From assembly GCA_913060815.1 (NCBI GenBank), contig CAJXSZ010000002.1, positions 124,001 to 188,000 of the forward strand: DNA of 64,000 nt. The letters run 5' to 3'. This document shows, in pieces, positions 51,402 through 60,991 of the stretch (position 1 is the stretch's first letter; each line of letters begins with the position of its first letter). Made by a program: the position numbers and the translations under genes. The notes beneath the pieces are model-generated. The model was not told where the DNA came from. It saw nothing but the letters and a program-made list of their open reading frames with translations, and ran no database searches. This stretch comes from an uncultured Sulfitobacter sp. GTDB lineage: Bacteria; Pseudomonadota; Alphaproteobacteria; Rhodobacterales; Rhodobacteraceae.

Positions 51402-52502
51402 TTGGCCGATACTAAATCTGGCAATGCGTTTGTTGAGTTTGAACGTGTGCAAAAGAGCTATGACGGTGAGAACCTTGTCGTCAAAGACCTCAATCTGAGC
51501 ATGCCCAAGGGCGAATTTTTGACAATGCTTGGACCTTCAGGGTCGGGCAAAACGACTTGCTTGATGATGCTTGCTGGTTTCGAAACAGCGACATACGGCG
51601 ACATCCGCCTCGATGGCATCTCGATCAACAACATTCCACCGCACAAACGCGGCATTGGCATGGTGTTTCAGAACTACGCCTTGTTCCCGCACATGACGGT
51701 TGCAGAGAACCTGTCATTCCCATTGGAAGTCCGCAAGATCGGTAAGTCGACGCGCGAAGAGAAAGTGATGCGGGCGCTGGGAATGGTTCAGATGCAGGAC
51801 TTCGCCGGACGCCGCCCCGCGCAACTGTCAGGGGGACAGCAACAGCGGATCGCACTGGCCCGCGCGCTGGTATTCGAGCCCGAGCTTGTTTTGATGGATG
51901 AACCGCTTGGCGCGCTTGACAAGCAACTGCGCGAAACATTGCAGTTCGAGATTACCAAACTTGCACATGATCTAGGCATCACCGTCGTCTACGTGACCCA
52001 CGATCAGACCGAGGCTCTCACGATGTCTGACCGCGTTGCCGTGTTCGACGACGGCCGCATTCAGCAGTTGGCGCCGCCAGACAAGCTTTATGAAGAGCCC
52101 GAGAACAGCTTTGTTGCGCAGTTCATCGGTGAGAATAATACTCTCGAAGGTGTCGTTCAGGAAATGAAAGGCGACGTTGCGATAGTCAAGCTAGACAGCG
52201 GTGAAGTGATCCAAGCCAAACCAGTCAATGTAACAAAAGCGGGCGAGCGTACCCGTGTTTCCATTCGCCCCGAGCGTGTCGAGTTTGACAAGTCACGCAT
52301 GCAGGACGGCGCGTTCACGCTCAAGGCTGAGGTGTTGGAGTTCATCTACATGGGTGACATTTTCCGTACACGTCTTCGCGTGGCGGGAACCGATGATTTC
52401 GTTGTGAAAACACGAAATGCCCCCGACCAAGTACGCCTGACACCCGGCAGCCAGATCGAAATTGGCTGGTTGCCTGAAGATTGCCGCGCATTGGACGCAT
52501 AG
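51402..52502 (+). CDS. Polyamine-type ABC transporter ATPase (PotA-like)
   Basis: A 366-residue ATPase with LTMLGPSGSGKTTCLMMLAG (Walker A), LSGGQQQRIALARALVFEPE (signature), LVLMDEPLGALDKQLRETLQ (Walker B) and a C-terminal TOBE domain (RVSIRPERVEFDKSR). It uses a TTG start with GGGGAG eight bases upstream; no nearer ATG matches the family N-terminus. It opens a second transporter operon distinct from potFGHI, with the order ATPase, binding protein, permease, permease. Confidence 0.9.
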   Translation: MADTKSGNAFVEFERVQKSYDGENLVVKDLNLSMPKGEFLTMLGPSGSGKTTCLMMLAGFETATYGDIRLDGISINNIPPHKRGIGMVFQNYALFPHMTVAENLSFPLEVRKIGKSTREEKVMRALGMVQMQDFAGRRPAQLSGGQQQRIALARALVFEPELVLMDEPLGALDKQLRETLQFEITKLAHDLGITVVYVTHDQTEALTMSDRVAVFDDGRIQQLAPPDKLYEEPENSFVAQFIGENNTLEGVVQEMKGDVAIVKLDSGEVIQAKPVNVTKAGERTRVSIRPERVEFDKSRMQDGAFTLKAEVLEFIYMGDIFRTRLRVAGTDDFVVKTRNAPDQVRLTPGSQIEIGWLPEDCRALDA

Positions 52503-52528
52503 CGTCACGTTCGCGTGTCATATCGCGC

Positions 52529-52583
52529 CGCCGCAACACTGCGGCGTGATCAATAAGAGGTGGCGACTAAACCCGTTGTCGCC
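52529..52583 (+). other. Two stem-loops before the binding-protein gene
   Basis: CGCCGCA/TGCGGCG (52529-52535, 52540-52546; loop of four) and GGCGAC/GTCGCC (52562-52567, 52578-52583) lie in tandem in the gap between the ATPase and the binding-protein gene. Neither is followed by a T-run. They may set the relative mRNA level of the binding protein. Confidence 0.5.
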
Positions 52584-52625
52584 GCCTTGGAATACCCCAA
52601 CGGGATAAAATTGGGAGTTATATAA

Positions 52626-53732
52626 ATGAACCTCACGAAGACACTAATGGCCTCCACTGCGCTTACTGTTGCAGCTGGCATGGCACATTCTGACGGCCAC
52701 ATGGCCAATGAAATGACAATCGTTTCTTGGGGCGGTGCTTACTCTGCGTCACAGCAGAACGCGTACCACAAACCCTACTCTGAAATGACCGGCGTCAAGA
52801 TCATCAATGACGAATCCTCTGCCGAGGCCGTTTCCAAACTGCGTGCAATGAACGAAGCGGGCAACGTGACATGGGATCTGGTCGACGTTGAAGCAGCGGA
52901 CGCAATCCGTCTGTGCGACGAAGGCCTTGCGATGGAAATCGACGCGGACGAAGTTCTGGCAGCTGGTGCTGACGGCTCTTCCGCAACAGACGATTTCGGC
53001 GACTCGCTGATTTCCGATTGCTTCATCCCGCAGATCGTCTTCTCGACAACTGTTGGCTATCGCACAGACATGGTGGGCGACACGCCTCCAACATCCATCT
53101 GCGCGATCTTCGACACCGATGCCTACCCCGGCAAGCGCGCGCTGAACAAGCGGCCAATCGGTAACGTCGAGTGGGCACTGCTGTGTGACGGCGTGGCCAA
53201 AGACGAGATCTATGACGTGCTGGCAACGCCAGAAGGTCAGGAGCGCGCTCTGGCGAAACTCGACACAATCAAGAGCGACGTGATCTGGTGGTCCGCTGGT
53301 GCCGACACACCCCAGCTGCTGGCCGATGGCGAAATCGTCATGGGTTCTACGTACAACGGCCGTCTTTTCTCGGTAATTGCCGAGCAGAACCAGCCGGTTG
53401 GCATGCTCTGGGATGCGCAGATGCTGGACTTTGACGGCTGGATCATTCCAAAAGATCTGCCAGAAGACCGTCTGGCCCGCGTGATGGACTACGTCAAGTT
53501 CGCGACAGACACACAGCGTCTGGCCGATCAGGCTGCCTACATCTCCTACGGTCCCGCGCGTGCGTCCTCCGCACCGCTGGTTGGAAACCACGCCACATTG
53601 GGTATCCCAATGGCAGAGCACATGCCAACAGACCCGGCAAACGCCAGCAACGTGTTTGTCACAAACTACGAGTTCTGGGCTGACTACCGCGACGATATCG
53701 ACGCGAAATTCCAGGCGTGGTTGGTAAAATAA
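52626..53732 (+). CDS. Polyamine-type ABC transporter substrate-binding protein
   Basis: A 368-residue periplasmic protein with a signal peptide ending near AHSDG and the opening MTIVSWGGAYSASQQNAYHK typical of PotD/PotF-like binding proteins. KIINDESSAEAVSKLRAMNE and ISYGPARASSAPLVGN follow. It is less like PotF than the 48.5-kb protein, so the ligand may be another polyamine, an amino compound or a related cation. It is framed by RNA stem-loops on both sides, suggesting high expression. Confidence 0.87.
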   Translation: MNLTKTLMASTALTVAAGMAHSDGHMANEMTIVSWGGAYSASQQNAYHKPYSEMTGVKIINDESSAEAVSKLRAMNEAGNVTWDLVDVEAADAIRLCDEGLAMEIDADEVLAAGADGSSATDDFGDSLISDCFIPQIVFSTTVGYRTDMVGDTPPTSICAIFDTDAYPGKRALNKRPIGNVEWALLCDGVAKDEIYDVLATPEGQERALAKLDTIKSDVIWWSAGADTPQLLADGEIVMGSTYNGRLFSVIAEQNQPVGMLWDAQMLDFDGWIIPKDLPEDRLARVMDYVKFATDTQRLADQAAYISYGPARASSAPLVGNHATLGIPMAEHMPTDPANASNVFVTNYEFWADYRDDIDAKFQAWLVK

Positions 53733-53775
53733 GCTATCCATAGCTTAGAGGAGAGGGCCCTGCGTGGCCCTCTCC
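53733..53775 (+). other. Strong stem-loops right after the binding-protein gene
   Basis: GGAGAGGGCC (53750-53759) pairs perfectly with GGCCCTCTCC (53766-53775) around CTGCGT, a ten-base-pair GC-rich stem. A smaller AAGCTAT/ATAGCTT repeat (53731-53746) overlaps the stop codon. No U-run follows. This is the layout of a 3' stabiliser that protects an abundant binding-protein mRNA segment. Confidence 0.65.
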
Positions 53776-53826
53776 GCATTGTATCCATTCTTTACTTCAC
53801 TATCCGAGCAAACCTGCGGGGACACC

Positions 53827-55512
53827 ATGACCGACGCACCAACAAGCCAGACAGCAGCTTCTTCTGCCGCGGAGGCGCGCATCTCGGATGCCGCGCATAC
53901 AGGCCCTATGCTGGCCGCCGATGGCACGCCCCTGAAAAAGTCGCTCAACCGCGCCTTGCGGCTGCAAAAAATGCGTGCGCTCGCGCTTATCGCGCCTTTG
54001 TTGATTTTTGTGCTGGTCACATTCATCGCTCCGATTGCTGATATGCTGTTTCGCTCTGTCGAGAACGAAATCGTGTCGGAAACCCTCCCCAAGACAACAT
54101 CAATGTTGGCGGAATGGGACGCACAGGGAACTGATATTCCTGACGAAGCCGTCTTTGAGGCGCTCTATGACGACATGTTTTTTGCCCAAGAGGCAAAACT
54201 GCACACACGCCTTGGCTCCCGCCTCAATTACGAGCTGACAGGCGTATCTTCGCTGTTTCGCAAATCCGGCCGCCGTGTTGAAGATATGGGCGAGGTCTTT
54301 CAGGACCAGTTTGAAGACCTCGATGATTTCTGGAAAACAGGCGAGAACTGGAACAGCTTCATGGCCAGCGATGACTGGCTTGCACAGATGGACGGCTGGA
54401 AGAAAGCGGACGGCGCACAGCCCCGTTTTGAGATGCGCGACGGCATCGCCCAGACCCTGCCTGCCACCGCAGCTGCCTACGCCCGCTTTGCTGATTTCAT
54501 CCAATACGAAGATGGTGACAACCTCTACAAAGAGGACCCTTGGGCCATCATGTATTCCGCCCTCCACAAGGACCTCACGGGCGAGAATGATCTGGCCTCC
54601 TACACCGGTCCCGCGACAGAGCAGTTGACCGCGGCGGCAGCAGAAGCTGCTGGATTTGAGACAGTGAACTACACCGAAGCATTCAAGGATATTGACGACG
54701 ACTGGCATAATCTGGAAGTCTGGCAGACGATCAAGGTCTACAGCCCCACCCTGACCAACGGATACTTCCTGAACGCTATCGACATGCAAAAATCTGTCGA
54801 CGGCGTAGAGATGCGTCCAGAGAACCAGCAGATCTATGGCATCCTGTTCTGGCGCACGATGGTTATGTCCATTGCGATCACCGCATCGTGCATCATCCTT
54901 GGCTACCCCGTGGCTTGGATTTTGGCGAACTTGCCGACCCGCCAGGCCAACCTGTTGCTGATCCTCGTGCTTCTGCCCTTCTGGACCTCCTTGTTGGTGC
55001 GCACCTCCGCGTGGAAAGTCATGTTGCAACAGCAAGGCGTGATCAACGACACACTCGTCTGGTTGGGACTTGTGGCCACCGACGACAGGCTTGCGCTTAT
55101 CAACAACCAAACCGGCACGATCATCGCGATGACGCACATCCTTTTGCCGTTTATGATCCTGCCGCTTTATTCCGTGATGCAGACCATCCAACCAAGCTAT
55201 CTGCGCGCAGCAAAAAGCCTTGGAGCAACGAATTGGACCGCTTTCTGGCGTGTCTACTTCCCTCAATCCATTCCAGGGATCGGGGCGGGGTCAATCCTCG
55301 TCTTCATACTTGCTATCGGCTATTACATCACCCCCGAGATTGTGGGCGGTACGTCAGGGACGTTTATCTCGAACCGCATCGCTTACCATATCTCAAGTTC
55401 CCTCAACTGGGGTCTTGGTGCTGCATTGGGTGCGATCCTTTTGGCAGCGGTTCTGCTGCTCTACTACGCCTACGACAAGATCGTCGGCATCGATAACGTG
55501 AAACTCGGATAA
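53827..55512 (+). CDS. Polyamine-type ABC permease with large periplasmic insert
   Basis: A 561-residue permease, about twice the usual PotB length (~280-310). After an N-terminal cytoplasmic stretch and first helix (ALALIAPLLIFVLVTFIAPI) comes ~250 residues of soluble sequence (residues ~60-335, e.g. FQDQFEDLDDFWKTGENWNS; SALHKDLTGENDLASYTGPA). Only then do the remaining helices follow (SIAITASCIILGYPVAWILA, LPFWTSLLVRTSAWKVMLQQ) with the EAA loop RAAKSLGATNWTAFWRVYFP. ATG at 53827 with GGGGA is chosen over a frame to 53764. The insert falls where normal permeases have a short periplasmic loop. Confidence 0.88.
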   Translation: MTDAPTSQTAASSAAEARISDAAHTGPMLAADGTPLKKSLNRALRLQKMRALALIAPLLIFVLVTFIAPIADMLFRSVENEIVSETLPKTTSMLAEWDAQGTDIPDEAVFEALYDDMFFAQEAKLHTRLGSRLNYELTGVSSLFRKSGRRVEDMGEVFQDQFEDLDDFWKTGENWNSFMASDDWLAQMDGWKKADGAQPRFEMRDGIAQTLPATAAAYARFADFIQYEDGDNLYKEDPWAIMYSALHKDLTGENDLASYTGPATEQLTAAAAEAAGFETVNYTEAFKDIDDDWHNLEVWQTIKVYSPTLTNGYFLNAIDMQKSVDGVEMRPENQQIYGILFWRTMVMSIAITASCIILGYPVAWILANLPTRQANLLLILVLLPFWTSLLVRTSAWKVMLQQQGVINDTLVWLGLVATDDRLALINNQTGTIIAMTHILLPFMILPLYSVMQTIQPSYLRAAKSLGATNWTAFWRVYFPQSIPGIGAGSILVFILAIGYYITPEIVGGTSGTFISNRIAYHISSSLNWGLGAALGAILLAAVLLLYYAYDKIVGIDNVKLG

Positions 55513-55523
55513 GGAGCGAACCC

Positions 55524-56702
55524 ATGGTAGCACTCACACCCATCTCGCGTACCGAGCCCAGCTTTTATGTTTCGGTAACAGCCGCCTTTGGTGCCTTCTT
55601 CGGTATCTTCATCGGCACTGGTCAGGGGAGCCTCATCGCGGGCGTCCTTGGCGGCGCCATCCTGATGGCGGTGCTTGCACTCGTCCTGACGAAAGTCATC
55701 AAAAATGAGACCGTTAGCCGCTGGGCAATCACAGTCCTGATCGCTCTGGGGGGCTTGGCCCTTGCGGGTATCCCCGGTTTGCTGATCGGCATCTTCTTTG
55801 GCTGGTTCTTCGGGTTCCTGATCTTCTGGCTTTATGAAGGTCGGTACCGCGCAAAAATTCCGCCCTACCTGACGCCGATGCAGGTGCTCTGGCACTTTGC
55901 GTTTCGCACCATTTGTGGGGCAATCTTTGTTTTCCTGATCACACCGATCCTTGTGGTTATGCCGCTGAGCTTTAATGCTCAAGACTTCTTTACCTTCACG
56001 CCTGAAATGCTGCGTTTTGATCCTGCGGGCTATTCACTCAAGCATTACGAGGACTTTTTCACAAACGATGCATGGCAGGACGCGATGAAGAATTCGCTCC
56101 AGATTGCGCCGGTGGCCACGCTGTTGTCGGTTGCCTTCGGGACTCTTGCCGCGATTGGTCTGAGCCAGCCGCACGTGCCATTCCGCCGCGCAATTATGGC
56201 AGTACTAATCTCCCCGATGATCGTACCCCTGATCATTTCAGCGGCGGGCATGTACTTTTTCTACAGCCGCGTTGGATTGCAGGGCACGTACATCGGTGTC
56301 GTTCTCGCCCATGCCGCTTTGGGTATCCCGTTCGTTATTATCACGGTGACCGCCACGCTGGTTGGCTTTGACAATTCCCTCACGCGGGCGGCGGCGAACA
56401 TGGGTGCCAACCCTGTAACAACCTTCTTCCGCGTGCAAATGCCCTTGATCCTGCCAGGTGTTATTTCGGGCGGCTTGTTCGCCTTCATCACGTCGTTTGA
56501 TGAAGTCGTGGTCGTTCTGTTTGTTGGATCAGCTGGTCAAAAGACATTGCCTTGGCAGATGTTCATCGGCCTGCGGGAACAGATCAGCCCGACCATTTTG
56601 GCGGTGGCGACGATCCTTGTGATTATCTCGATCTGTCTGCTGACCGTGGTCGAGCTATTGCGCCGTCGTTCTGAACGACTGCGCGGGATGTCACCTGCTT
56701 AA
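55524..56702 (+). CDS. Polyamine-type ABC permease with N-terminal membrane extension
   Basis: A 392-residue permease, ~120 residues longer than PotC. The extra N-terminus (residues ~15-115) has about four hydrophobic helices (VTAAFGAFFGIFIGTGQGSL; AITVLIALGGLALAGIPGLL; IGIFFGWFFGFLIFWLYEGR). The usual PotC domain follows, with the EAA loop RAAANMGANPVTTFFRVQMP near residue 300. AAGGAG precedes ATG 55524. The last 12 bases overlap the convergent transglycosylase gene. The extension may form a built-in accessory domain with the large insert of its partner permease. Confidence 0.88.
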   Translation: MVALTPISRTEPSFYVSVTAAFGAFFGIFIGTGQGSLIAGVLGGAILMAVLALVLTKVIKNETVSRWAITVLIALGGLALAGIPGLLIGIFFGWFFGFLIFWLYEGRYRAKIPPYLTPMQVLWHFAFRTICGAIFVFLITPILVVMPLSFNAQDFFTFTPEMLRFDPAGYSLKHYEDFFTNDAWQDAMKNSLQIAPVATLLSVAFGTLAAIGLSQPHVPFRRAIMAVLISPMIVPLIISAAGMYFFYSRVGLQGTYIGVVLAHAALGIPFVIITVTATLVGFDNSLTRAAANMGANPVTTFFRVQMPLILPGVISGGLFAFITSFDEVVVVLFVGSAGQKTLPWQMFIGLREQISPTILAVATILVIISICLLTVVELLRRRSERLRGMSPA

Positions 56703-57902
56703 GCGTAATCGCTCGAGGAGTTGCGGGGAGGCATAGCCGTCTGGCACCTCCCCCTGCGCCACCTGCCACGACCGAACTGCATTTACCGTCAGGGGACCAA
56801 TTTTGGCGTCAATTTTCCGAGTATCAAAACCCTGTTCAGTGAGTTCGGTCTGAAGCTCGATGCGCTCGGCATAACTCAACGCGCGGTCTTCGCGGGGCCA
56901 GTCACTTTGGAACGCGCTCGCTCCAGCAATGCGGTCGGCGAGGTGCCCAACGGCAATCACATAGGCATCGGCAGTGTTATAGCTCTCGATCACCTCGAAA
57001 TTCTTGAACACCATGAATGCCGCGCCCGTTGCACCTGCAGGCAATAGAATGGACGCCACGCCGTGATCGGGAACAATGCGCCCTTCCGTGTCCAAAATTC
57101 CCAGCGCAGCCCATTCAGACGGGCTTTTCATCACCTCCCGATTGGCGAGGAGGTAGTCAAAACCGTCTGGAATGCGCACCTCCACGCCCCAAGGCTGACC
57201 CGTCACCCAGCCGTTGGCCTTGAGGTAGGCCGCTGCAGAGGCGAGCGCATCACGCGGATCATCGCCCCAGATGTTACGCTTACCATCACCGTTCCAATCC
57301 ACCGCGTGCTCAATGAACGATCCGGGCATGAATTGCGTATGCCCCATGGCGCCTGCCCAACTTCCGCGAAGACGCGCGATGTCGGTGTCTCCACTTTGAA
57401 GGATCGAGAGTGCTGCAAGCACCTGCTCTTCAAAAAACGCAGCGCGCCGCCCGTCATAGGCAAGTGATACCATTGATGTCAGGACAGAGTCGTTGCCGCG
57501 GAATGTGCCATAAGCGCTCTCAAGCCCCCAAATTGCCGTTACAACCTCGGCAGAGACGCCATACTTTGCCTCAATCGCATCAAGCGCTTTACGCTCGCGG
57601 CGCAGCGCTTTTTTTCCATTGCTGATGCGTAGATCCGACACTGCAGTGTCGAGGTAATCCCAAATTGTCTTGGTAAATTCGGATTGGTTCCGATCACGCT
57701 CTACTACTTTTGGTGCAAAGCTCACATCCGCCATCGCACCGTCAAAGATATCGGGTTTGATCCCCGCTGCCAGCGCCGTAGGCCGAAACGCCGCTATCCA
57801 GTCTTGTAGCCCTGCATTGTTTTGCTCTGCTGGCGGTGTGGGCGTTTGGGACGTCGCTGGAACCCCCAGAAGCATCAGAATAAGGATCGAAACACAGCGC
57901 AT
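56691..57902 (-). CDS. Lytic murein transglycosylase, MltB-type
   Basis: A 403-residue periplasmic enzyme with a signal peptide (MRCVSILILMLLGVPATS). The catalytic segment is VVTAIWGLESAYGTFRGNDS, with the acid/base Glu, followed by AMGHTQFMPGSFIEHAVDWN and DPRDALASAAAYLKANGW. A C-terminal peptidoglycan-binding repeat (QTELTEQGFDTRKIDAKIGP, LTVNAVRSWQ) closes the protein. It cleaves glycan strands in the wall. Given the single-domain FlgJ in this window, a role in rod penetration is possible but not shown. Confidence 0.88.
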   Translation of the reverse strand: MRCVSILILMLLGVPATSQTPTPPAEQNNAGLQDWIAAFRPTALAAGIKPDIFDGAMADVSFAPKVVERDRNQSEFTKTIWDYLDTAVSDLRISNGKKALRRERKALDAIEAKYGVSAEVVTAIWGLESAYGTFRGNDSVLTSMVSLAYDGRRAAFFEEQVLAALSILQSGDTDIARLRGSWAGAMGHTQFMPGSFIEHAVDWNGDGKRNIWGDDPRDALASAAAYLKANGWVTGQPWGVEVRIPDGFDYLLANREVMKSPSEWAALGILDTEGRIVPDHGVASILLPAGATGAAFMVFKNFEVIESYNTADAYVIAVGHLADRIAGASAFQSDWPREDRALSYAERIELQTELTEQGFDTRKIDAKIGPLTVNAVRSWQVAQGEVPDGYASPQLLERLRLSR

Positions 57903-58125
57903 ACGAGCATCTTTCTTTTAACAATGCTTCCAATCTAGCGAGAATTGCAAAGTCAGAAAAGCGGCGACACACCCGATCGGCGGCCATTGGCCGCGTCGCT
58001 GCTTCTCGTTCAAGAAACAGCAAATATGTTGCGGACAGCGATACTGTCCGAGGCTACTTCGCGCAAGACCGAGGATGATCGAGACGCGAAAGCTGCCTAA
58101 GGGTTCGGAGCACAGCCGCGGCCAG

Positions 58126-60381
58126 TCAGCGGCGGCTGCGTGTAACCTTCCGCTTGGTCGCTGCCTTCTTGCCCTTTGCCTTTGCACCTTTTCTGCGCGG
58201 ACTTCGACCTGCGGGGCTTTGGCGGCCTTGTGGCATCGCCTCACCTTCGATCTCCAACAGCTCAAGCGCGATCCCGCCCGTGACAGGCGTGACTTCTGAC
58301 AGGCGCACGGTAACGCGCTGGCCCAGACCGATCGTCATGCCCGTGTCGGCCCCCATCAAAGTGCCAGCGTCGGCATCATGGTGGAAATACTCACGTCCGA
58401 TGTTGCGCATCGGGATAAGGCCGTCCGCCCCTGTTTCGTCCAACTTAACGAAGGCGCCAAAGCGGGCGATCCCACTGATGCGGCCTGACATCTCGTTGCC
58501 CACACGCTCCGACAGGTAGGAAGCGAGATAGCGATCCGTGGTATCGCGTTCTGCAATCATCGAGCGGCGCTCTGTGTCTGAAATATGCGCACCCGTCGCT
58601 TCGAGATCGTCTATGTCATGTTGGGACAATCCGTCCTTACCCCAGCCATGCGCCGTGATCAGTGCACGGTGCACAATCAGATCGGCGTAGCGTCGAATGG
58701 GTGAGGTGAAATGCGCGTAAGACCGCAGCGCGAGGCCGAAATGCCCGATCTGGTCCGCACCATAGTAGGCCTGCGTCATCGAACGCAGCGTAGAAATGTT
58801 GATCAACTCTGCATCATCACTTCCTGCCGCTTGCTCCAACAAACGGTTGAGATGCGCGGTTTGCAACACTTGCCCTTTCGCCAGCGTGTAGCCTGCCGCT
58901 GCAGCTGTTTCGCGCAGCGCATCGAGCTTTTCAGGAGTTGGCTCTTCGTGTGTGCGGAACAGCAGTGGGGTTTTCTTCTCAATCAAAGTTTCAGCAGCAG
59001 CAACATTTGCCAGCACCATAAACTCTTCAATCAAACGGTGCGCGTCCAGCCGGTCACGGAAATTCACAGAGCGCACAGTGCCATCATTCGCCAGCTCAAT
59101 CCGCCGCTCTGGAAGATCAAGGTCAAGCGGTTGGCGCCGCTCACGCGCAGCGGCCAGCGAGGCGTAGGCAGCATAGAGGGGCTTGATAACTGTCTCTAAT
59201 AAAGGCTGAGTGCGCTCATTCAGATTACCGTCCATCGCATCCTGCACCTCTTCATAGTGCAAGCTAGCCGGAGAGCGCATAAGGCCCCGATGAAAGTCGT
59301 GGCGCAGTTTATTGCCATCCGCGTCCAGCACCATCCGCACGGCGATACAGGCCCGCTCGACCCCCTCGTGGAGTGAGCATAGATCGCCCGACAGCACATC
59401 CGGCAGCATCGGCACAACACGGTCGGGGAAATAGGTCGAGTTCCCGCGTTTGCGCGCTTCGCGGTCAAGCGCCGAGCCCGGCAACACGTAGGCTGAGACA
59501 TCCGCAATCGCGACCCAGAGGATGTGACCCCCTTCGTTCTCGGGATCGGGGTCTGCTTCGGCGTAGCAGGCATCGTCATGGTCACGCGCATCGGACGGGT
59601 CGATTGTGACCAAGGGAACATCGCGAAGGTCCTCGCGGCCCTTTAGTCCTTTCGGCTCGGCACGATCCGCTTCAGCCACGACATCATCAGGAAAATCATC
59701 AGGAATAGAGTGTTGGTGGATCGCAATGAGCGAGACGGCCTTGGGTGCCGAAGGATCGCCCAGACGCTGCACAATCCGCGCCCGCGGCAGGCCCATGCGC
59801 CCTTTAGGACCAGCAAGCTCTGCTTCTATCAACTCGCCGTCTTTAGCTCCTGCCATGAAATCCGCAGGCACGGTCCATTCCTTATCCGCGCCTTTATCGA
59901 TGGGAAGGATGCGGCCGCCCTCGGCAAGCTTGCGAAAGATGCCGACAATCTTCTTGGGGTTACTTCCGATCCGCCTGATCAAGCGCCCCTCGTAGTGGTG
60001 CTTCTCGCCTTTTACCAAGGTAAGCCGCGCCAGAATGCGGTCCCCCTCGCCCAGCGCAGGATCAGCAGCACGGGGGATCATCAGGACAACGGGCTCCACG
60101 CCCTCACCGCCCCACTCCATCGGCTTCGCGTACAAATCCCCGTCACCATCAGGGCCAGTCACCATCAGCACACTGACGGGCGGCAAACGCTCTGGGTCGC
60201 TATAGGATTTCTTGCGCTTCTCAAGGTGGCCCTCGGCGGCAAGCTCTTTAAGCAGCCGCTTAAGATCAATGCGCGCGGCCCCTTTGATCCCAAAGGCCTT
60301 CGCGATGTCACGCTTGGCCGTCAGGGTGGGGTTTTGCTCGATCCATGTCAGGATCTCTTGTTTGGTCGGAATATTATTCAT
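58126..60381 (-). CDS. rnr: Ribonuclease R
   Basis: A 751-residue 3'-5' exoribonuclease. N-terminal winged helix (NNIPTKQEILTWIEQNPTLT), cold-shock domains, the RNB catalytic block TIDPSDARDHDDACYAEADP with its metal-binding Asp residues, an S1 domain (RISGIARFGAFVKLDETGAD) and a Lys/Arg-rich tail. ATG at 60379-60381 is preferred; the frame to 60417 adds a poor N-terminus. It is the last gene of the dapE-GNAT-DUF2064-rnr set. Confidence 0.94.
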   Translation of the reverse strand: MNNIPTKQEILTWIEQNPTLTAKRDIAKAFGIKGAARIDLKRLLKELAAEGHLEKRKKSYSDPERLPPVSVLMVTGPDGDGDLYAKPMEWGGEGVEPVVLMIPRAADPALGEGDRILARLTLVKGEKHHYEGRLIRRIGSNPKKIVGIFRKLAEGGRILPIDKGADKEWTVPADFMAGAKDGELIEAELAGPKGRMGLPRARIVQRLGDPSAPKAVSLIAIHQHSIPDDFPDDVVAEADRAEPKGLKGREDLRDVPLVTIDPSDARDHDDACYAEADPDPENEGGHILWVAIADVSAYVLPGSALDREARKRGNSTYFPDRVVPMLPDVLSGDLCSLHEGVERACIAVRMVLDADGNKLRHDFHRGLMRSPASLHYEEVQDAMDGNLNERTQPLLETVIKPLYAAYASLAAARERRQPLDLDLPERRIELANDGTVRSVNFRDRLDAHRLIEEFMVLANVAAAETLIEKKTPLLFRTHEEPTPEKLDALRETAAAAGYTLAKGQVLQTAHLNRLLEQAAGSDDAELINISTLRSMTQAYYGADQIGHFGLALRSYAHFTSPIRRYADLIVHRALITAHGWGKDGLSQHDIDDLEATGAHISDTERRSMIAERDTTDRYLASYLSERVGNEMSGRISGIARFGAFVKLDETGADGLIPMRNIGREYFHHDADAGTLMGADTGMTIGLGQRVTVRLSEVTPVTGGIALELLEIEGEAMPQGRQSPAGRSPRRKGAKAKGKKAATKRKVTRSRR

Positions 60382-60418
60382 GCTTGTGCAGGTAGCACGC
60401 ACACACGGGCACGTCACA

Positions 60419-60991
60419 TTATTTTAGATCAGCGGCGGTATCCACATCACGCAACATCGCAACTCGGGCGATGCTGTGGTCCGGCAAGGTGGCTTCGGTA
60501 TCACCCAACGCATGTTCCGTTGACCAACGAACGCCAGCGAAAATTCCAGATGGCACTGCTCGTAGCCGCCGTAACCCTATGAGCCAGTAACCCCCGTCAG
60601 GCGCGGGCCCGAAAACAGCATCATGGCTTCCCAGCGCTGCAAACGCCTCTGCAATTCTGTCACGGTTGATTGCAGGGATATCCCCCCCGATCACACAGCA
60701 CGGACCAGCGGGTGCAGCCCGCAAAGCGCGGCTCATACGATCGCCCAGATTACCATTTCCTTGCGGGATGCGGCGCAGCTGAGCAGGCCATACACGCGAC
60801 ATCATGCCCTCGCGGTCAGGCGCAACAGCCAGCACAACCTCCCAGCGAGGGTCCTCAATTCGACGTAACAATCCGCGCACCTGATGGCGAAACCACCACT
60901 TGGCGGCAATTGTACCAATATCACGGCCAAGTCGTGTTTTCACGCGACCCGCGCGGGGTACCTTCAACATGACAACAAGCGTGCGCTTCAC
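60419..60991 (-). CDS. DUF2064-family glycosyltransferase-like protein
   Basis: A 190-residue protein of the DUF2064/TIGR04282 kind, a nucleotidyl/glycosyltransferase-like fold: LVVMLKVPRAGRVKTRLGRD at the N-terminus, CCVIGGDIPAINRDRIAEAF and DAVFGPAPDGGYWLIGLRRL in the core. The acceptor is unknown. It overlaps the GNAT gene by four bases and ends 37 bp before the rnr start. Confidence 0.8.
   Translation of the reverse strand: MKRTLVVMLKVPRAGRVKTRLGRDIGTIAAKWWFRHQVRGLLRRIEDPRWEVVLAVAPDREGMMSRVWPAQLRRIPQGNGNLGDRMSRALRAAPAGPCCVIGGDIPAINRDRIAEAFAALGSHDAVFGPAPDGGYWLIGLRRLRAVPSGIFAGVRWSTEHALGDTEATLPDHSIARVAMLRDVDTAADLK

Noticed and set aside
52749-53741. 330-codon open frame on the minus strand
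   Set aside because: Antisense to the substrate-binding protein gene; rich in Cys, Arg and His as usual for a shadow frame.
54100-55266. 388-codon open frame on the minus strand
   Set aside because: It is fully antisense to the enlarged permease, shows no recognisable domain and follows the codon pattern of the true frame, as expected for a shadow in a G+C-rich gene.
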